A stretch of DNA of 64,000 nucleotides from Gemmatimonadota bacterium (GCA_028874995.1 JAPPGM010000161.1:17264-81263), one strand, 5' to 3'; shown: positions 1 through 9,159, counted from the first letter of the stretch. The notes: generated from the letters alone by a model not told the origin. Numbers and translations: made by a program.

Positions 1-2
1 TG

Positions 3-557
3 GGGGGCGGGGGCGGACTCGGTGGTGTGCTGTTCCTCGGCGAGAGCAGGCTCGCGGGTCTGCGCGCCGAGGGGAGCTTCATCATCTACGGGGCCGAGCG
101 CAGGACGGTACCCCTAAGTCCCACCGTTCCCTTCGTCGATGTCGACGTGGAGACCACCAACGGGATCGTTTCGGCGGGCCTGGGTCCGCAGGTATACCTG
201 GGGACCGGGCCGATCAGGCCGTTCATCTACGGGACGGTCGGCTTTTCATACTTCGTCACATCGACGAGCGTGAGCGGGATGTATGAAGACGAGCCGATCG
301 CGTCCACGACCAACCACAGCGATTTCCGTCTGGCGTTCACCGGGGGCGGGGGACTGTCGGTCCGGATCCATGGCGGCCGGAACCCGCTTTCGCTGGACCT
401 GTCGGCGTCCTACAAGCACAACGGGATGACCGAGTACCTGGCCAACGGAGCCGACAACCTGCTGAAGTTGCGGGGTGGTGAATGGAAGGCCGACCCGATC
501 CGGAGCGAAGCCAACCTGATGACGGTCAGGGTCGGGATTTCGGCTGGAGTGGGTTAG
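3..557 (+). CDS. outer-membrane beta-barrel protein, 3' part
   Basis: The reading frame is already open at the left edge, so the start lies outside the window; a GTG at 27 is probably internal. About 184 residues are visible. They show alternating hydrophobic and polar beta-strands with glycine-rich turns: 'GIVSAGLGPQVYLG', 'PFIYGTVGFSYFV', 'FRLAFTGGGGLSV', 'LSLDLSASYKHNG', ending in 'LMTVRVGISAGVG'. This is the usual look of a small OmpA/OmpW-like eight-strand porin in the outer membrane. No enzyme motif is seen. It converges on the leftward LVIVD pseudogene, with a strong terminator hairpin between them. The family is a call from strand pattern only. Confidence 0.6.
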   Translation, partial: GGGGGLGGVLFLGESRLAGLRAEGSFIIYGAERRTVPLSPTVPFVDVDVETTNGIVSAGLGPQVYLGTGPIRPFIYGTVGFSYFVTSTSVSGMYEDEPIASTTNHSDFRLAFTGGGGLSVRIHGGRNPLSLDLSASYKHNGMTEYLANGADNLLKLRGGEWKADPIRSEANLMTVRVGISAGVG

Positions 558-663
558 CCGCACCGGGGCGGTCTCGACCAGGGACAACGGCGGGGCGCCA
601 ACATGATGACCCACGGGATGGGGCTGCCGTTCGGGGTGGGATAGAATCCGGGGACGGCAGGCG

Positions 664-703
664 AAAGCCCCGCGCCGCAGTGATGGAGCGGCGCGGGGCT
701 TTT
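664..703. terminator. bidirectional intrinsic terminator
   Basis: A perfect 15-bp stem (AAAGCCCCGCGCCGC at 664-678, its complement at 688-702) with a 9-nt loop, flanked by A-run and T-run on the two sides. It sits between two converging reading frames (barrel gene ending at 557, LVIVD pseudogene ending at 733), so it can stop transcription from both directions. Confidence 0.9.
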
Positions 704-732
704 CGTGTGTTGTGCTGCTCAGGCCGCTCGCT

Positions 733-2813
733 TCATCCGGCTTCGTTGGCCAGGCGACGGACGGCGACGAGCAGCTCGCGGACCTTCGCGGCGTCCGCGG
801 CGTTCGGCGCCGCTTCCCGAAGCCTCCGGGCCAGGGCCATGAGGAGGTCCTGCCGATCCTCTCCCGCCGCGGCCTCGGCCGCATCAACGCCTTGGCGCGC
901 CGAGGCGACCTGGGCGGCAGACATGCCGTGCCAGCGCTCCAGCTGGTCGAGGTAGGCGCGTGCGAGCGCGAAGGTGGCGGGCCACTCGTAGACGGGCTGG
1001 CCCTGTGAATTCAGGTGGGTCAGCACCACGGAGTTGGCCGCGTCGATCTCGTTCTGCGTGAGGATGTCGCTGGGGACCAACTCGAAGATGTCCAGGCCGC
1101 GCTTGATCTCCGAGTTGACGATCACCCCGTTGTACCAGTAGACGGACCAGCTGCCGGCGCTCTCCATGCGCTCCGCGTTGAAGGGGCCGCGGTCGTGGAA
1201 GGCGATCTCGACGGGGTTCTTCGGGTCGGTCCAGTCGATCAGCGAGATGCCGCCCTGGTACCACCCCTGGATCATGATGTCGCGCCCCGGAATCGGGATG
1301 AGCGACCCGTTGTGCGCGACGCAGTTCTCCAGCGTCGTCTGCGGTGCGGGGAGCTTGTAGTAGCTCTGGAAGACCATCTCGCCGTCCTCGATGGTGAACA
1401 CGGCGTTGGCGCCCCACTCCTTCGGGTCGTCGTCGCGGCACTTGGGCGCGCCGCCGCCGCCCCACTCGTCGGTGAACATGACCTTGCTGCCGTCGTTGCT
1501 GAAGGTCGCGGAGTGCCAGTACGAGAAGTTCGAGTCGGGTTCGTGGGATCGGTGATGTCGAGGAGGAGGCCGTAGCCGCCGCAGGCGCCGCCCGCGAGGC
1601 CGATGTCGGGGTAGACGGTGATGTCGTGACACTGGGTGGGGCCGGGGCGGGGGCCCTCGGGCATCTGGGCGCGTTCGGCGGCGCGGGCCGCGGCGTCGGC
1701 GTCCATCTGGAGGAACATTTCCCGCAGTGTTGCGCTGTCGGCCGCGGTGACGCCGTCGCCGCCCCGCGCGTCCGCGATGCTGTCGAGCAGCGGTCGGACG
1801 AAGCGGTCGGGCATGACGGAGAGGCGTCCGCCCCTGCCTTCACGTACGAATGCGCCTCGGTCGCGCGCGGCCTCGGCTTCGGCCTGCCGCTCCTCTTGGG
1901 CCCGGATATCTCCGGGCGCGGGGCCGTGCCTGGGCGGCGCGACCAGGTCCTGGAAGATGCGCGGCGAGGTGACGATCGCGGCGGCCGTGGGGTCGTCGAG
2001 CGGGACCCGGATGACCTCGATGCGGAAGAGTGCGGAGTTGGGGTCCTCGTCGGGCGAGAGGGCCGAGCAGCCCGGGAGTTCCTCGGGGGGGCGCACGGAC
2101 GAGGAGCCGGAGACGTAGATGTAGACGTTCTCGTCGTCACCCGGGTGCTTCAGCACGGTGTGGGTGTGAGATCCCCGGCAGGTCTGCACGTTCGCGACGT
2201 ACTCCGGATTCCTGATGTCGGAGATGTCGAAGATGCGAATCCCCCGAAGCCGTTCGTGACTGATCCGTTCGCGCGCGCCCCTCTGGCAGTCCAGGCGTCC
2301 GCCCAGCCCCTCTCCCGAAACGAAGAGGAGGTTCGCGTATACCGAGACATCGCTCTGTGACGCGGGGCAGACGTAGGTGACCACCGAGACCGGGTTGGCC
2401 GGGTCGGAGATGTCCCACACCTGGATGCCGTCGTAGTTGCCCTGGATGGCGTAGTTGCCGGTGAAGGCCAGGTCGGAGTTGGTCTGGCCTACGAAGGGTT
2501 CCTCCGGAGGCGTGGTGGACAGCATGCGGAGGTTCCAGATGGCCTCGCCCGCGTCGAACATGCCGGGCTTGAGACCGACCCGGGGGTCGGGGGTGGGGGG
2601 GTTGACGTGGAGGCCAGGGAGGTTGGCGAAGGTGGCGTCCTCGTTGTCGGCGCCGAGGAGCTCCCCGACCGGGTAGGAGGTATCTTGGGCCGGCGTGGGT
2701 GTCCCTTGCGTGGCGCACCCCGCCAGGACGGCCAGCGTGGTTGTGAGTGAGAGGAGCGCCGCGAGGCGGGGAAGGGGGCGGCGGTGGCCGCTGGTGATGC
2801 ATGTCGGGGTCAT
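733..2813 (-). pseudogene. LVIVD-repeat lipoprotein, frameshifted paralogue
   Basis: Second copy of the intact gene at 3601-5691. The start ATG at 2813 has AGGAC upstream and a good lipobox ('LAVLAGC'). The protein follows the paralogue closely (LVIVD-type stretches 'GIQVWDISDPANPV' and 'GIRIFDISDIRNPEYV') until 'LDITDPTNPTR', where the frame is lost. It resumes in another frame at 'DSNFSYWHSATFSNDG' and runs to the normal C-terminus. Aligning the two copies by eye shows 22 bp missing near 1538-1545, between two CCGAC repeats present in the intact copy. Both halves keep good coding character, so the break is recent or an assembly error. It is the last gene of the LVIVD/DUF305 operon, 52 bp after the DUF305 gene. 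Confidence 0.85.
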
Positions 2814-2865
2814 GGGGCTGTCCTGACGTTGATGGGGTGACCCTGGGTGTGAAATCCGTGGTTGG

Positions 2866-3585
2866 TCAGCGGGATCCTTCAAGCTCGTCCAGCATGAGCT
2901 GCATCCGTTCGATCTCGGAACTCTGATCGGCCTGGATGTCGGAGGCGAGCTTGAAGATGAAGTCGTCCTGGGCGGCGCCGTCGGTGTCGAAGAGGTCGAG
3001 GACCATCGTGACGGCGCCCTTGTGGTGCATGATCATGTACTTCAGGAAGAGGCGGTCGAAGTCGCGTCCCCTGGCGAGGCGCAGTTCCTCCAGTTGCTCC
3101 GGGCTCAGCATGCCGGGCATGTGATGGGCGTGCTCGGGGCCGTGGATCATGAGGTGGCCGTCCTCGATGTGGATTTCCGTCACCTCGAGTCCGCGGTCGC
3201 GCAGCCACATCTGCATGACGTCGATCTCGTCCTTCTGCGCGTTGATGATGCGCGCGCAGAGCGTCTGGATGGTGGGGCTCGCACCGTTTTCCGGTGCGAA
3301 GCCGGACATGACCAGGGCCTGCGCGTGGTGCCCGATCATGCCGGTCATGAAGTGGACGTCGGCGGCGTGGTAGCCTGTCAGTGCGCTGTCCGCGCGGGCC
3401 TGGTAGAGGGCTTCCAGCCTGGCCACGGTGGCCGCGTCGGGGCGGGTGACGGGTGGGGCGGGGGTGGCGGTGGGGGGATCGGCGGGGGGTGGGGTGGTGG
3501 GCTGGGACTCCGGGGCGGGTCCGCCCGCGCACCCGTGGGCAGCGCCGGTGATGAGCGTGGCGATAAGCAGGTGTCGGCACTTCAT
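2866..3585 (-). CDS. DUF305 family lipoprotein
   Basis: 239 residues. A short signal peptide ends in a lipobox-like 'GAAHGC' (Cys19), followed by a Pro/Thr-rich linker, then a DUF305 domain of the ferritin-like four-helix type. The family's paired histidines are visible: 'HFMTGMIGHHAQAL' near residue 78 and 'FLKYMIMHHKGAVTM' near 178, plus a His/Met-rich stretch 'HGPEHAHHMPGM' between them. DUF305 proteins are exported and often lie beside copper genes, but their reaction is not established; metal binding is an inference from the His/Met content. The start has GGAGG 7 nt upstream. The gene lies 15 bp after one LVIVD lipoprotein gene and 52 bp before its broken copy, so all three probably form one transcript. 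Confidence 0.88.
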   Translation of the reverse strand: MKCRHLLIATLITGAAHGCAGGPAPESQPTTPPPADPPTATPAPPVTRPDAATVARLEALYQARADSALTGYHAADVHFMTGMIGHHAQALVMSGFAPENGASPTIQTLCARIINAQKDEIDVMQMWLRDRGLEVTEIHIEDGHLMIHGPEHAHHMPGMLSPEQLEELRLARGRDFDRLFLKYMIMHHKGAVTMVLDLFDTDGAAQDDFIFKLASDIQADQSSEIERMQLMLDELEGSR

Positions 3586-3600
3586 GGAAACCTCCCGGGC

Positions 3601-5691
3601 TCAGCCGGCGTCCGCCAGGCGCTGAACCGCGTCGGCCAGCTTGGCGACCTTGTCGGAGTCGGCTGCGGCCGCTGCGTGGGCGGCCAGCGCGTCGGCGAGC
3701 GAGCGGAGCGTGTCTCGGCGGGCCGTCCCCGAACCCCTCTCGGCCGAGTCCAGCGCGCTCCGTGCGGCGGCGACCCGTGGCGCATCCATCCCGTGCCAGC
3801 GCTCAAGCTGGTCGAGGTAGGCGCGGGCCAGCGCGAAGGTGGTCGGCCACTCATAGACGGGTTGGCCCTGGGAATTGAGGTGGGTCAGCACCACCGAGTT
3901 CGCCGCGTCGATCTCGTTCTGGGTGAGCGCCTCGCTGGGGACCAGTTCGAAGATGTCGAGCCCGCGCATGATCTCGGAATTCACGATCGCGCCGTTGTAC
4001 CAGTACACGGACCAGCTGCCCGCCATCGACATCTGGTCGGCGTTGAAGGGGCCGCGGTCGTGGAATGCGATCTCGACGGGGTTTTTCGGGTCGGTCCAGT
4101 CGATCAGCGAGATGCCGCCCTGGTACCAGCCCTGGATCATGATGTCGCGCCCCGGTACCGGAATGAGCGAGCCGTTGTGGGCGACGCAATTCTCGAGTTC
4201 CGTCTGCGGGGCGGGCAGCTTGTAGTAGCTCTGGAAGGCCATCTCCTCGCCCTCGACGGTGAAGATGGCGTTGGCGCCCCACTCCGCCGGATCGTCGACG
4301 CGGCACTTCGGCCCGCCGCCGCCGCCCCACTCGTCGGTGAACATGATCGCGGTGCCGTCGTTGTTGAAGGTGGCCGAGTGCCAGTAGGAGAAGTTGGAGT
4401 CGGCGACGGCCGCGAGCCGGGTCGGGTTCGCGGGGTCGCTGATGTCCAGCAGGAGGCCGTAACCTTCGCAGGCGCCGCCCGCGAGGCCGATCGCGGGATA
4501 GACCGTGATGTCGTGGCACTGGGTGGGGCCGGGGGCGGGGCCGTCTTCGGGTGAACCCGCTCCCGCGTCGGCCATCATCTGGGCGAACATTTCGTCGAAG
4601 TACTCGCGCAAGGCCGTGCTGTCGGCGGCGGTCGGGGCACCTGTCCCTCCTCTCGCGTCGACGATGCTGTCAAGCATCGGGGTGACGAACTGACCCGGCA
4701 GAACCTGCACCTGCCCCATGATCTCGATGACGAACGCCCCCCGTGCACGGGCCTCTTCGGCGAATCTCAGGTCCGCCGGGGAGGCGCCGTGCTGGGGCGG
4801 TGCCACGAGGTCTTCGAAAATGCGGGGCGAACTCACGATCGCGGCCCCTGCCGGGTTAGCCAGCGGCACACGGATCACCTCGATGCGGAAGAGTGACGAA
4901 TTGGGGTCCTCTTCAGGAGAAAGAGCCGAGCAACCCGGCAGTTCCTCGGCCGGTCGCACGGGCGCCGATCCCGATACGTAGATGTACACGTTCTCGTCGT
5001 CCGCCGGGTGCTTGAGCACCGTGTGAGTGTGCGAACCGCGGCAGGTCTGCACGTTGGCGACGTACTCCGGGTTGGCGATATCGGAAATGTCGAAGATCCG
5101 GATGCCGCGCAGGCGTTCATGACTCACCTGTTCCCGAACACCCTCGTCGCTGCAATCCAGGCGCGCGCTGAAGTCCTCGCCCGAGACGAAGAGCAGGTTC
5201 TCGTACACCGAAACGTCGCTCTGCGAAGCGGGACACACGTACGAAACGACCGAAACCGGGTTCGCCGGATCGGAGATGTCCCACACCTGGATACCGTTGA
5301 AGTTGCCCTGGATGGCGTACTTGCCGGTGAAGGCGAGGTCGGAGTTGATCCCGCCCACAAACGCGTCCGGCGGTGGCGTGGTCGACCGCATGCGGAGGTT
5401 CCAGATGGCCTCGCCGGCGTCGAACATGCCTGGCTCGAGGCCTACGCGCGGGTCGGGTGTGGGCGCGTTGACCTGGAGGCCGGGAGGATTGTCGAACTCG
5501 GCGTCCTCGTGGCCGGTGAGCGAAAAATCCCGGAGGAGGGGCGGGAATTCGCGCTCCGGGCTCTCTGCCGGCCCCGGCGTCCCCTGCGTGGCGCATCCCG
5601 TCATGATGGCCAGAGCGGCCGGGAGGGAAAGGAGCGCACCGAGGTGCGCGAGTTTCCGGGAACGGTCGTTCACGGTGGTGATCAGAGTCAT
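3601..5691 (-). CDS. LVIVD-repeat beta-propeller lipoprotein
   Basis: About 696 residues counted from the ATG at 5691, which has AGGA 8-11 nt upstream; an upstream in-frame ATG at 5775 has no such support. The N-terminus is a signal peptide with lipobox 'IMTGC' (Cys33). The body holds repeats matching the LVIVD pattern: 'GIQVWDISDPANPVSVVSYV', 'GIRIFDISDIANPEYVANVQ', 'GLLLDISDPANPTRLAAVAD' and 'GISLIDWTDPKNPVEIAFHD'. These fit a surface beta-propeller. The C-terminal 80 residues are Ala-rich and helical. LVIVD proteins are surface proteins of unknown ligand. First gene of a leftward operon with DUF305 and a second, broken LVIVD copy. Confidence 0.85.
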   Translation of the reverse strand: MTLITTVNDRSRKLAHLGALLSLPAALAIMTGCATQGTPGPAESPEREFPPLLRDFSLTGHEDAEFDNPPGLQVNAPTPDPRVGLEPGMFDAGEAIWNLRMRSTTPPPDAFVGGINSDLAFTGKYAIQGNFNGIQVWDISDPANPVSVVSYVCPASQSDVSVYENLLFVSGEDFSARLDCSDEGVREQVSHERLRGIRIFDISDIANPEYVANVQTCRGSHTHTVLKHPADDENVYIYVSGSAPVRPAEELPGCSALSPEEDPNSSLFRIEVIRVPLANPAGAAIVSSPRIFEDLVAPPQHGASPADLRFAEEARARGAFVIEIMGQVQVLPGQFVTPMLDSIVDARGGTGAPTAADSTALREYFDEMFAQMMADAGAGSPEDGPAPGPTQCHDITVYPAIGLAGGACEGYGLLLDISDPANPTRLAAVADSNFSYWHSATFNNDGTAIMFTDEWGGGGGPKCRVDDPAEWGANAIFTVEGEEMAFQSYYKLPAPQTELENCVAHNGSLIPVPGRDIMIQGWYQGGISLIDWTDPKNPVEIAFHDRGPFNADQMSMAGSWSVYWYNGAIVNSEIMRGLDIFELVPSEALTQNEIDAANSVVLTHLNSQGQPVYEWPTTFALARAYLDQLERWHGMDAPRVAAARSALDSAERGSGTARRDTLRSLADALAAHAAAAADSDKVAKLADAVQRLADAG

Positions 5692-5801
5692 CTTGTCTTC
5701 CTGTTCTGGGCTGATCCGGGCGGACCCCGGAGGTCTTCGGGGCGCGCTTGTGGCGGGGGCGGAAAAAACCGCCAAACCCTAAATCATATGGTTCGGCGGC
5801 G

Positions 5802-5816
5802 TTGACTACCAGTCAA
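5802..5816. promoter_or_regulatory. inverted repeat, possible operator
   Basis: TTGACTACCAGTCAA is a perfect 6-bp inverted repeat with a 3-bp centre. It lies in the divergent intergenic region between the LVIVD operon (start 5691) and the MFS gene (start 5947). Which gene it serves cannot be told. No well-spaced -10/-35 pair was found with it. Confidence 0.45.
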
Positions 5817-5868
5817 AGTAGAGACACCGGAACAGACGACTCCGTTGGTGCGCGAGTGGCGGACTTGA

Positions 5869-5888
5869 CCTCAAACGGCCGTTTGAGG
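5869..5888. promoter_or_regulatory. perfect 20-bp palindrome, likely operator
   Basis: CCTCAAACGGCCGTTTGAGG reads the same on both strands over all 20 bases. It ends 58 bp before the ATG of the MFS exporter gene, a usual position for a repressor such as a TetR- or MarR-type dimer. No regulator gene is encoded beside it in this window, so the protein that binds is unknown. Confidence 0.6.
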
Positions 5889-5946
5889 AAGGTGACTCGG
5901 CTCAAGGACTTCACCCTCCACCCGGCGAACCCGGAGAACCGACCGG

Positions 5947-7122
5947 ATGTCCTCCTCCGCCGTGCGCGTCGCGGTCATCATCGCGCTGGCGCACGGCATC
6001 AACGACGCCTACGCCTCGATCGTCCCACCGCTGCTGCCGCGGATCATGGACGACCTGGGGATTTCGATTGCGATGGCGGCGGTCCTGGGCGCGGCGTTCT
6101 CGATCGCGACCGCGCTTCCCCAGCCCATCTTCGGCTACCTGGGGGACCGCTTCGGACGCAGGACACTCGCAGTGGGCGGCATGCTCGTGAGCGCGGTCTT
6201 CGTGTCGATCATCGGCTTTGCCACGTCGTACTGGATGCTGCTTGGGCTGCTGGTCGTGGGGGGACTCGGGGGTGCGGCATTCCATCCGCCGGGCGCGTCA
6301 TACGCCGTGCGGCTGACGGCGGGCAAGGGAGGCGGCGCCCGCTATTCGATCTTCTCCTTCGGTGGCGCGGCCGGGTACGCCGTGGGGCCCCTGGCGGCGG
6401 TGGGACTGGTCGCGTGGGGCGGGATGGAGAGGCTGTGGGTCGCGATGTTGCCGGCGATCGTGCTGGCCCCGCTCTTCTTCTTCGGGCTTCCCAGCGGACG
6501 CGCCGAAGCCCGGGACGCTGCTCCGGCACCTCCGCCGTCCGAGGTCGTCCGCCAGCTGGCTGGTCCGCTCGGCATCGTGTTTGGGATCAGCTCGGCCATG
6601 ACGTTCGTACAGCGGGCATTCCTCACCATGGAGCCGATCATCGTGGCCGAGATGGGGGGCTCGGAGACGCTGGGCGCGGTGGCGCTCTCGGTCTACCTCG
6701 GCGCGCAGGCGTTCGGCACGGTGGCCGGTGGGGTCCTCACGGATCGGATGGACCGTCGCGTGCTGCTGTTCCGGCTGTGCGCCCTGGCACTTCCCGCGCA
6801 CCTGCTGGCGGTTTGGCTTGGACCCTGGAGCGCTCTCGGTCTTGCAGCCATCGCTGTGGCGGGGTTCCTGGGCATGTCCACGCTTCCCCCGATCGTGGTC
6901 ATGGCCCAGGAGATGATCCCGCGGGCGCCCGGTGCCAGCTCCGGCATCGTTATGGGGTTGGCGTGGACGGTCGGATCGGTCGGGGTGATGGGGACCGGTG
7001 TGATGGCCGACGCGATGGGTCCGCAGACGGCCGCCCTGCTGTCGATGCCGGTGGCGGGTCTGGCAGCCCTGCTTGCACTCCACCCCGGTCTGAAGTGGAT
7101 GCGGACGGGGGGCGGGCGGTAG
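5947..7122 (+). CDS. MFS transporter, Fsr-like drug exporter
   Basis: 391 residues with about 12 hydrophobic segments. The N-terminus 'AHGINDAYASIVPPLLPRI' and the loop motif 'GYLGDRFGRR' match the fosmidomycin-resistance (Fsr) branch of the major facilitator superfamily, drug/proton antiporters of the inner membrane. A second half-motif, 'GVLTDRMDRRVL', lies between segments 8 and 9, as expected from the internal repeat of the fold. Length is normal. The ATG is preceded by GGAG about 12 nt upstream. A perfect palindrome at 5869-5888 suggests repressor control. The GH109 gene follows 145 bp later in the same direction. The substrate cannot be read from sequence. Confidence 0.85.
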   Translation: MSSSAVRVAVIIALAHGINDAYASIVPPLLPRIMDDLGISIAMAAVLGAAFSIATALPQPIFGYLGDRFGRRTLAVGGMLVSAVFVSIIGFATSYWMLLGLLVVGGLGGAAFHPPGASYAVRLTAGKGGGARYSIFSFGGAAGYAVGPLAAVGLVAWGGMERLWVAMLPAIVLAPLFFFGLPSGRAEARDAAPAPPPSEVVRQLAGPLGIVFGISSAMTFVQRAFLTMEPIIVAEMGGSETLGAVALSVYLGAQAFGTVAGGVLTDRMDRRVLLFRLCALALPAHLLAVWLGPWSALGLAAIAVAGFLGMSTLPPIVVMAQEMIPRAPGASSGIVMGLAWTVGSVGVMGTGVMADAMGPQTAALLSMPVAGLAALLALHPGLKWMRTGGGR

Positions 7123-7267
7123 GCACTTGCCCGCATGCCTGGTCCGGCCCAGGATTCGGACCTGCCAAACAAACGCCCGACACGCGCGCACAACCGCGGA
7201 AGGCTCGGTTTCACTGGCGCGGACCTCGAATTGCGACGGAACACCCATTCACGGATCGGGGAAGACC

Positions 7268-8728
7268 ATGGGGAACGACAAACGATCGAAGAAGGGCGGC
7301 GCGAGCGGACTCGACCGACGCGACTTTCTGAAGACCGGCGCCCTGGGGCTGGCCGTCGGCGCGGTCACGGGCTGTGCCAAGACCGCCGAGGTGGGTGCCT
7401 TTCGGCCTCCGATCCCAGGACGGGATACGCCCGATGTCGGGCCTGAAGCACTGGCCAACGCTGCTAAGGTCCCGAACGGCCTGGGCGCACCACCGGCGGC
7501 ACCCTTCGCCGCGCCGCCGATCGACGAGGTCCGGATTGCCTACGTGGGCGTCGGTGGAATGGGCACGGCGCACATCCGCAACCTGGTTCGCATCGACGGA
7601 TGCGTGGTCACCGCCGTCTGCGACATCCGAGAAGCGCACGCCGAGCGCGCCGCCGACCTCATCGAAGAAGCGGGCCACCCCCGCCCCGCCCTCTACACGA
7701 ACGGCGAGACCGACTACGAGCGCCTCTGCGCCGAAGAGGATCTCGACCTCGTCTACAACGCCACCCCGTGGCGCTGGCACGTCCCCATCTGCGTCGCCGC
7801 CATGGAGAACGGCAAGCATGCCGCCACCGAAGTCCCCGCCGCGTACACCCTGGAGGGCTGCTGGGAACTGGTCGAGACCGCCGAGCGGACGAACCGTCAC
7901 TGCGCGATGATGGAGAACGTCAACTACGGGCGCGCCGAACTCCTCTGCCTTAACCTCGTCCGCCAGGGGCTGCTCGGCGAGATCCTCCACGCCGAGTGCG
8001 GCTACCTCCACGACCTGCGCGGCATCAAGTTCGGCGACGACGGCGAGGGCCTCTGGCGCCGCGACCACTCCTGGACCCGCAACGGCAACCTGTATCCCAC
8101 GCACGGCCTCGGCCCGGTTGCCAACTGCATGGACATCAACCGCGGCGACCAGTTCGCGTACCTGGTCTCGATGAGCAGCCCCTCGCGCGGCCTGCAGGAG
8201 TATGCCATCGCGAACTACCCCGAGGGCCACGCCAAGCGCGCCGAGACCTTCGCGCTCGGCGACGTGAACGGCAGCCTCATCCGGACGGCGATGGGGAAGA
8301 CCATCTACGTGGCTCACGACACCAACCTCCCGCGCCCCTACGACCGCATCAACAAGGTCCAGGGGACGCGCGGGATCTTTCAGGGCTACCCGGACCGGGT
8401 TTACATCGAGGGGCGGAGCCAGTCGCACCGCTGGGAAGAGGCGGAGGCCTACTACGAGGAGTTCGAGCATCCGTTGTGGACGGCGCTGCGCGAGGCTTCG
8501 ATCGGGGCCGGGCACGGCGGCATGGACTTCATGGAGGACTACCGCCTCATCAAGTGCCTGCGGGAGGGACTGCCGCTGGACATGAACGTTTACGACGCGG
8601 CGGCGCTGAGCGCGGTGTGCGAGCTGTCGGAGATCAGCGTGGCGAACGGGAGCGCGCCGGTGGAGTTTCCGGACTTCACCCGGGGGAAGTGGCGGGAGTG
8701 GGCGCCGTGGCCGGTTGTGGGGGCTTAG
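7268..8728 (+). CDS. GH109 family glycosidase (alpha-N-acetylgalactosaminidase-like)
   Basis: 486 residues from the ATG at 7268 (GGGGAAG upstream). A twin-arginine signal 'DRRDFLKTG' (Arg17-Arg18) runs into a lipobox-like 'AVTGC' (Cys36), so it is probably exported folded and perhaps lipidated. The Rossmann motif 'IAYVGVGGMGTAHI' binds NAD, which GH109 enzymes use in a redox-elimination mechanism on alpha-N-acetylgalactosamine. GH109 hallmarks are visible: 'TEVPAAYTLEGCWELV' (EVP where ordinary Gfo/Idh/MocA oxidoreductases have EKP), 'YLHDLRG', 'YPTHGLGPVANCMDINRGD', 'SHRWE' and 'GAGHGGMDF'. The Tyr and His of YPTHG are the family's active-site residues. The substrate is inferred from family. 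It stops 7 bp before the converging vapC stop. Confidence 0.88.
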   Translation: MGNDKRSKKGGASGLDRRDFLKTGALGLAVGAVTGCAKTAEVGAFRPPIPGRDTPDVGPEALANAAKVPNGLGAPPAAPFAAPPIDEVRIAYVGVGGMGTAHIRNLVRIDGCVVTAVCDIREAHAERAADLIEEAGHPRPALYTNGETDYERLCAEEDLDLVYNATPWRWHVPICVAAMENGKHAATEVPAAYTLEGCWELVETAERTNRHCAMMENVNYGRAELLCLNLVRQGLLGEILHAECGYLHDLRGIKFGDDGEGLWRRDHSWTRNGNLYPTHGLGPVANCMDINRGDQFAYLVSMSSPSRGLQEYAIANYPEGHAKRAETFALGDVNGSLIRTAMGKTIYVAHDTNLPRPYDRINKVQGTRGIFQGYPDRVYIEGRSQSHRWEEAEAYYEEFEHPLWTALREASIGAGHGGMDFMEDYRLIKCLREGLPLDMNVYDAAALSAVCELSEISVANGSAPVEFPDFTRGKWREWAPWPVVGA

Positions 8729-8735
8729 GGAGAGG

Positions 8736-9149
8736 CTAAAGATCCCGTGGCCAGATTTCCGGGTGGCCCCGTAGCGTGACCGCCCCGAAATCACGCAGAT
8801 CAAGGGTCACGATCGCCCGTGCTTCCAGCCGCTCTGCGACCGCCATGACGACGCCATCGACCAATCCGAGTGAGAGATCGCGATAAGTGCGGTCGAGTTC
8901 GAGTGCTCTGCGAAGGTCATCACGGGTGCCCCACTCGATCGGGAAGCGGCCTTCCGCCAGGTCGGTGCGGAACATTCGGGTAGCTGCCAGTCCCAGTCGC
9001 CTGGCTGCCATATGGTCCAACTCGGGTAGCACGGCCCATGGGACTACCCAGCCTTCGGGATCTTTGCACAGGGCCACCTGGAGCGCGGCTCGCTGAGGAT
9101 TCCCGATGTCGATGAGCGCGAGGATGGCGCTGGTGTCAACGACGACCAC
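8736..9149 (-). CDS. vapC: PIN-domain toxin VapC (module 1)
   Basis: 137 residues from the GTG at 9149, which follows the antitoxin stop by 10 bp with AGGG just upstream. A PIN-domain ribonuclease with the acidic set visible: Asp5 ('VVVVDTSA'), Glu43 ('VLPELDH'), Asp98 ('LGLVDGVV') and Asp117 ('VTLDLRDFG'). VapC toxins cut tRNA or other RNA with Mg2+ and are held inactive by their partner. All catalytic residues look intact. The partner is the ribbon-helix-helix gene upstream. Confidence 0.88.
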   Translation of the reverse strand: MVVVDTSAILALIDIGNPQRAALQVALCKDPEGWVVPWAVLPELDHMAARRLGLAATRMFRTDLAEGRFPIEWGTRDDLRRALELDRTYRDLSLGLVDGVVMAVAERLEARAIVTLDLRDFGAVTLRGHPEIWPRDL

Positions 9150-9159
9150 AGACCCTGGG

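Noticed and set aside
3022-4554. 510-codon plus-strand frame opposite the DUF305 and LVIVD genes
   Set aside because: Antisense shadow of high-GC genes; no family similarity, no signal or ribosome site, and low-complexity Gly/Val/Arg composition.
7141-7162. GGTCCG/CGGACC hairpin after the MFS gene as terminator
   Set aside because: Only 6 bp with a 10-nt loop and no T-run; too weak to call.
7268-8728. Plain Gfo/Idh/MocA sugar dehydrogenase
   Set aside because: EVP in place of EKP and the YPTHG, HDLRG and GAGHGGMD motifs fit GH109 better.
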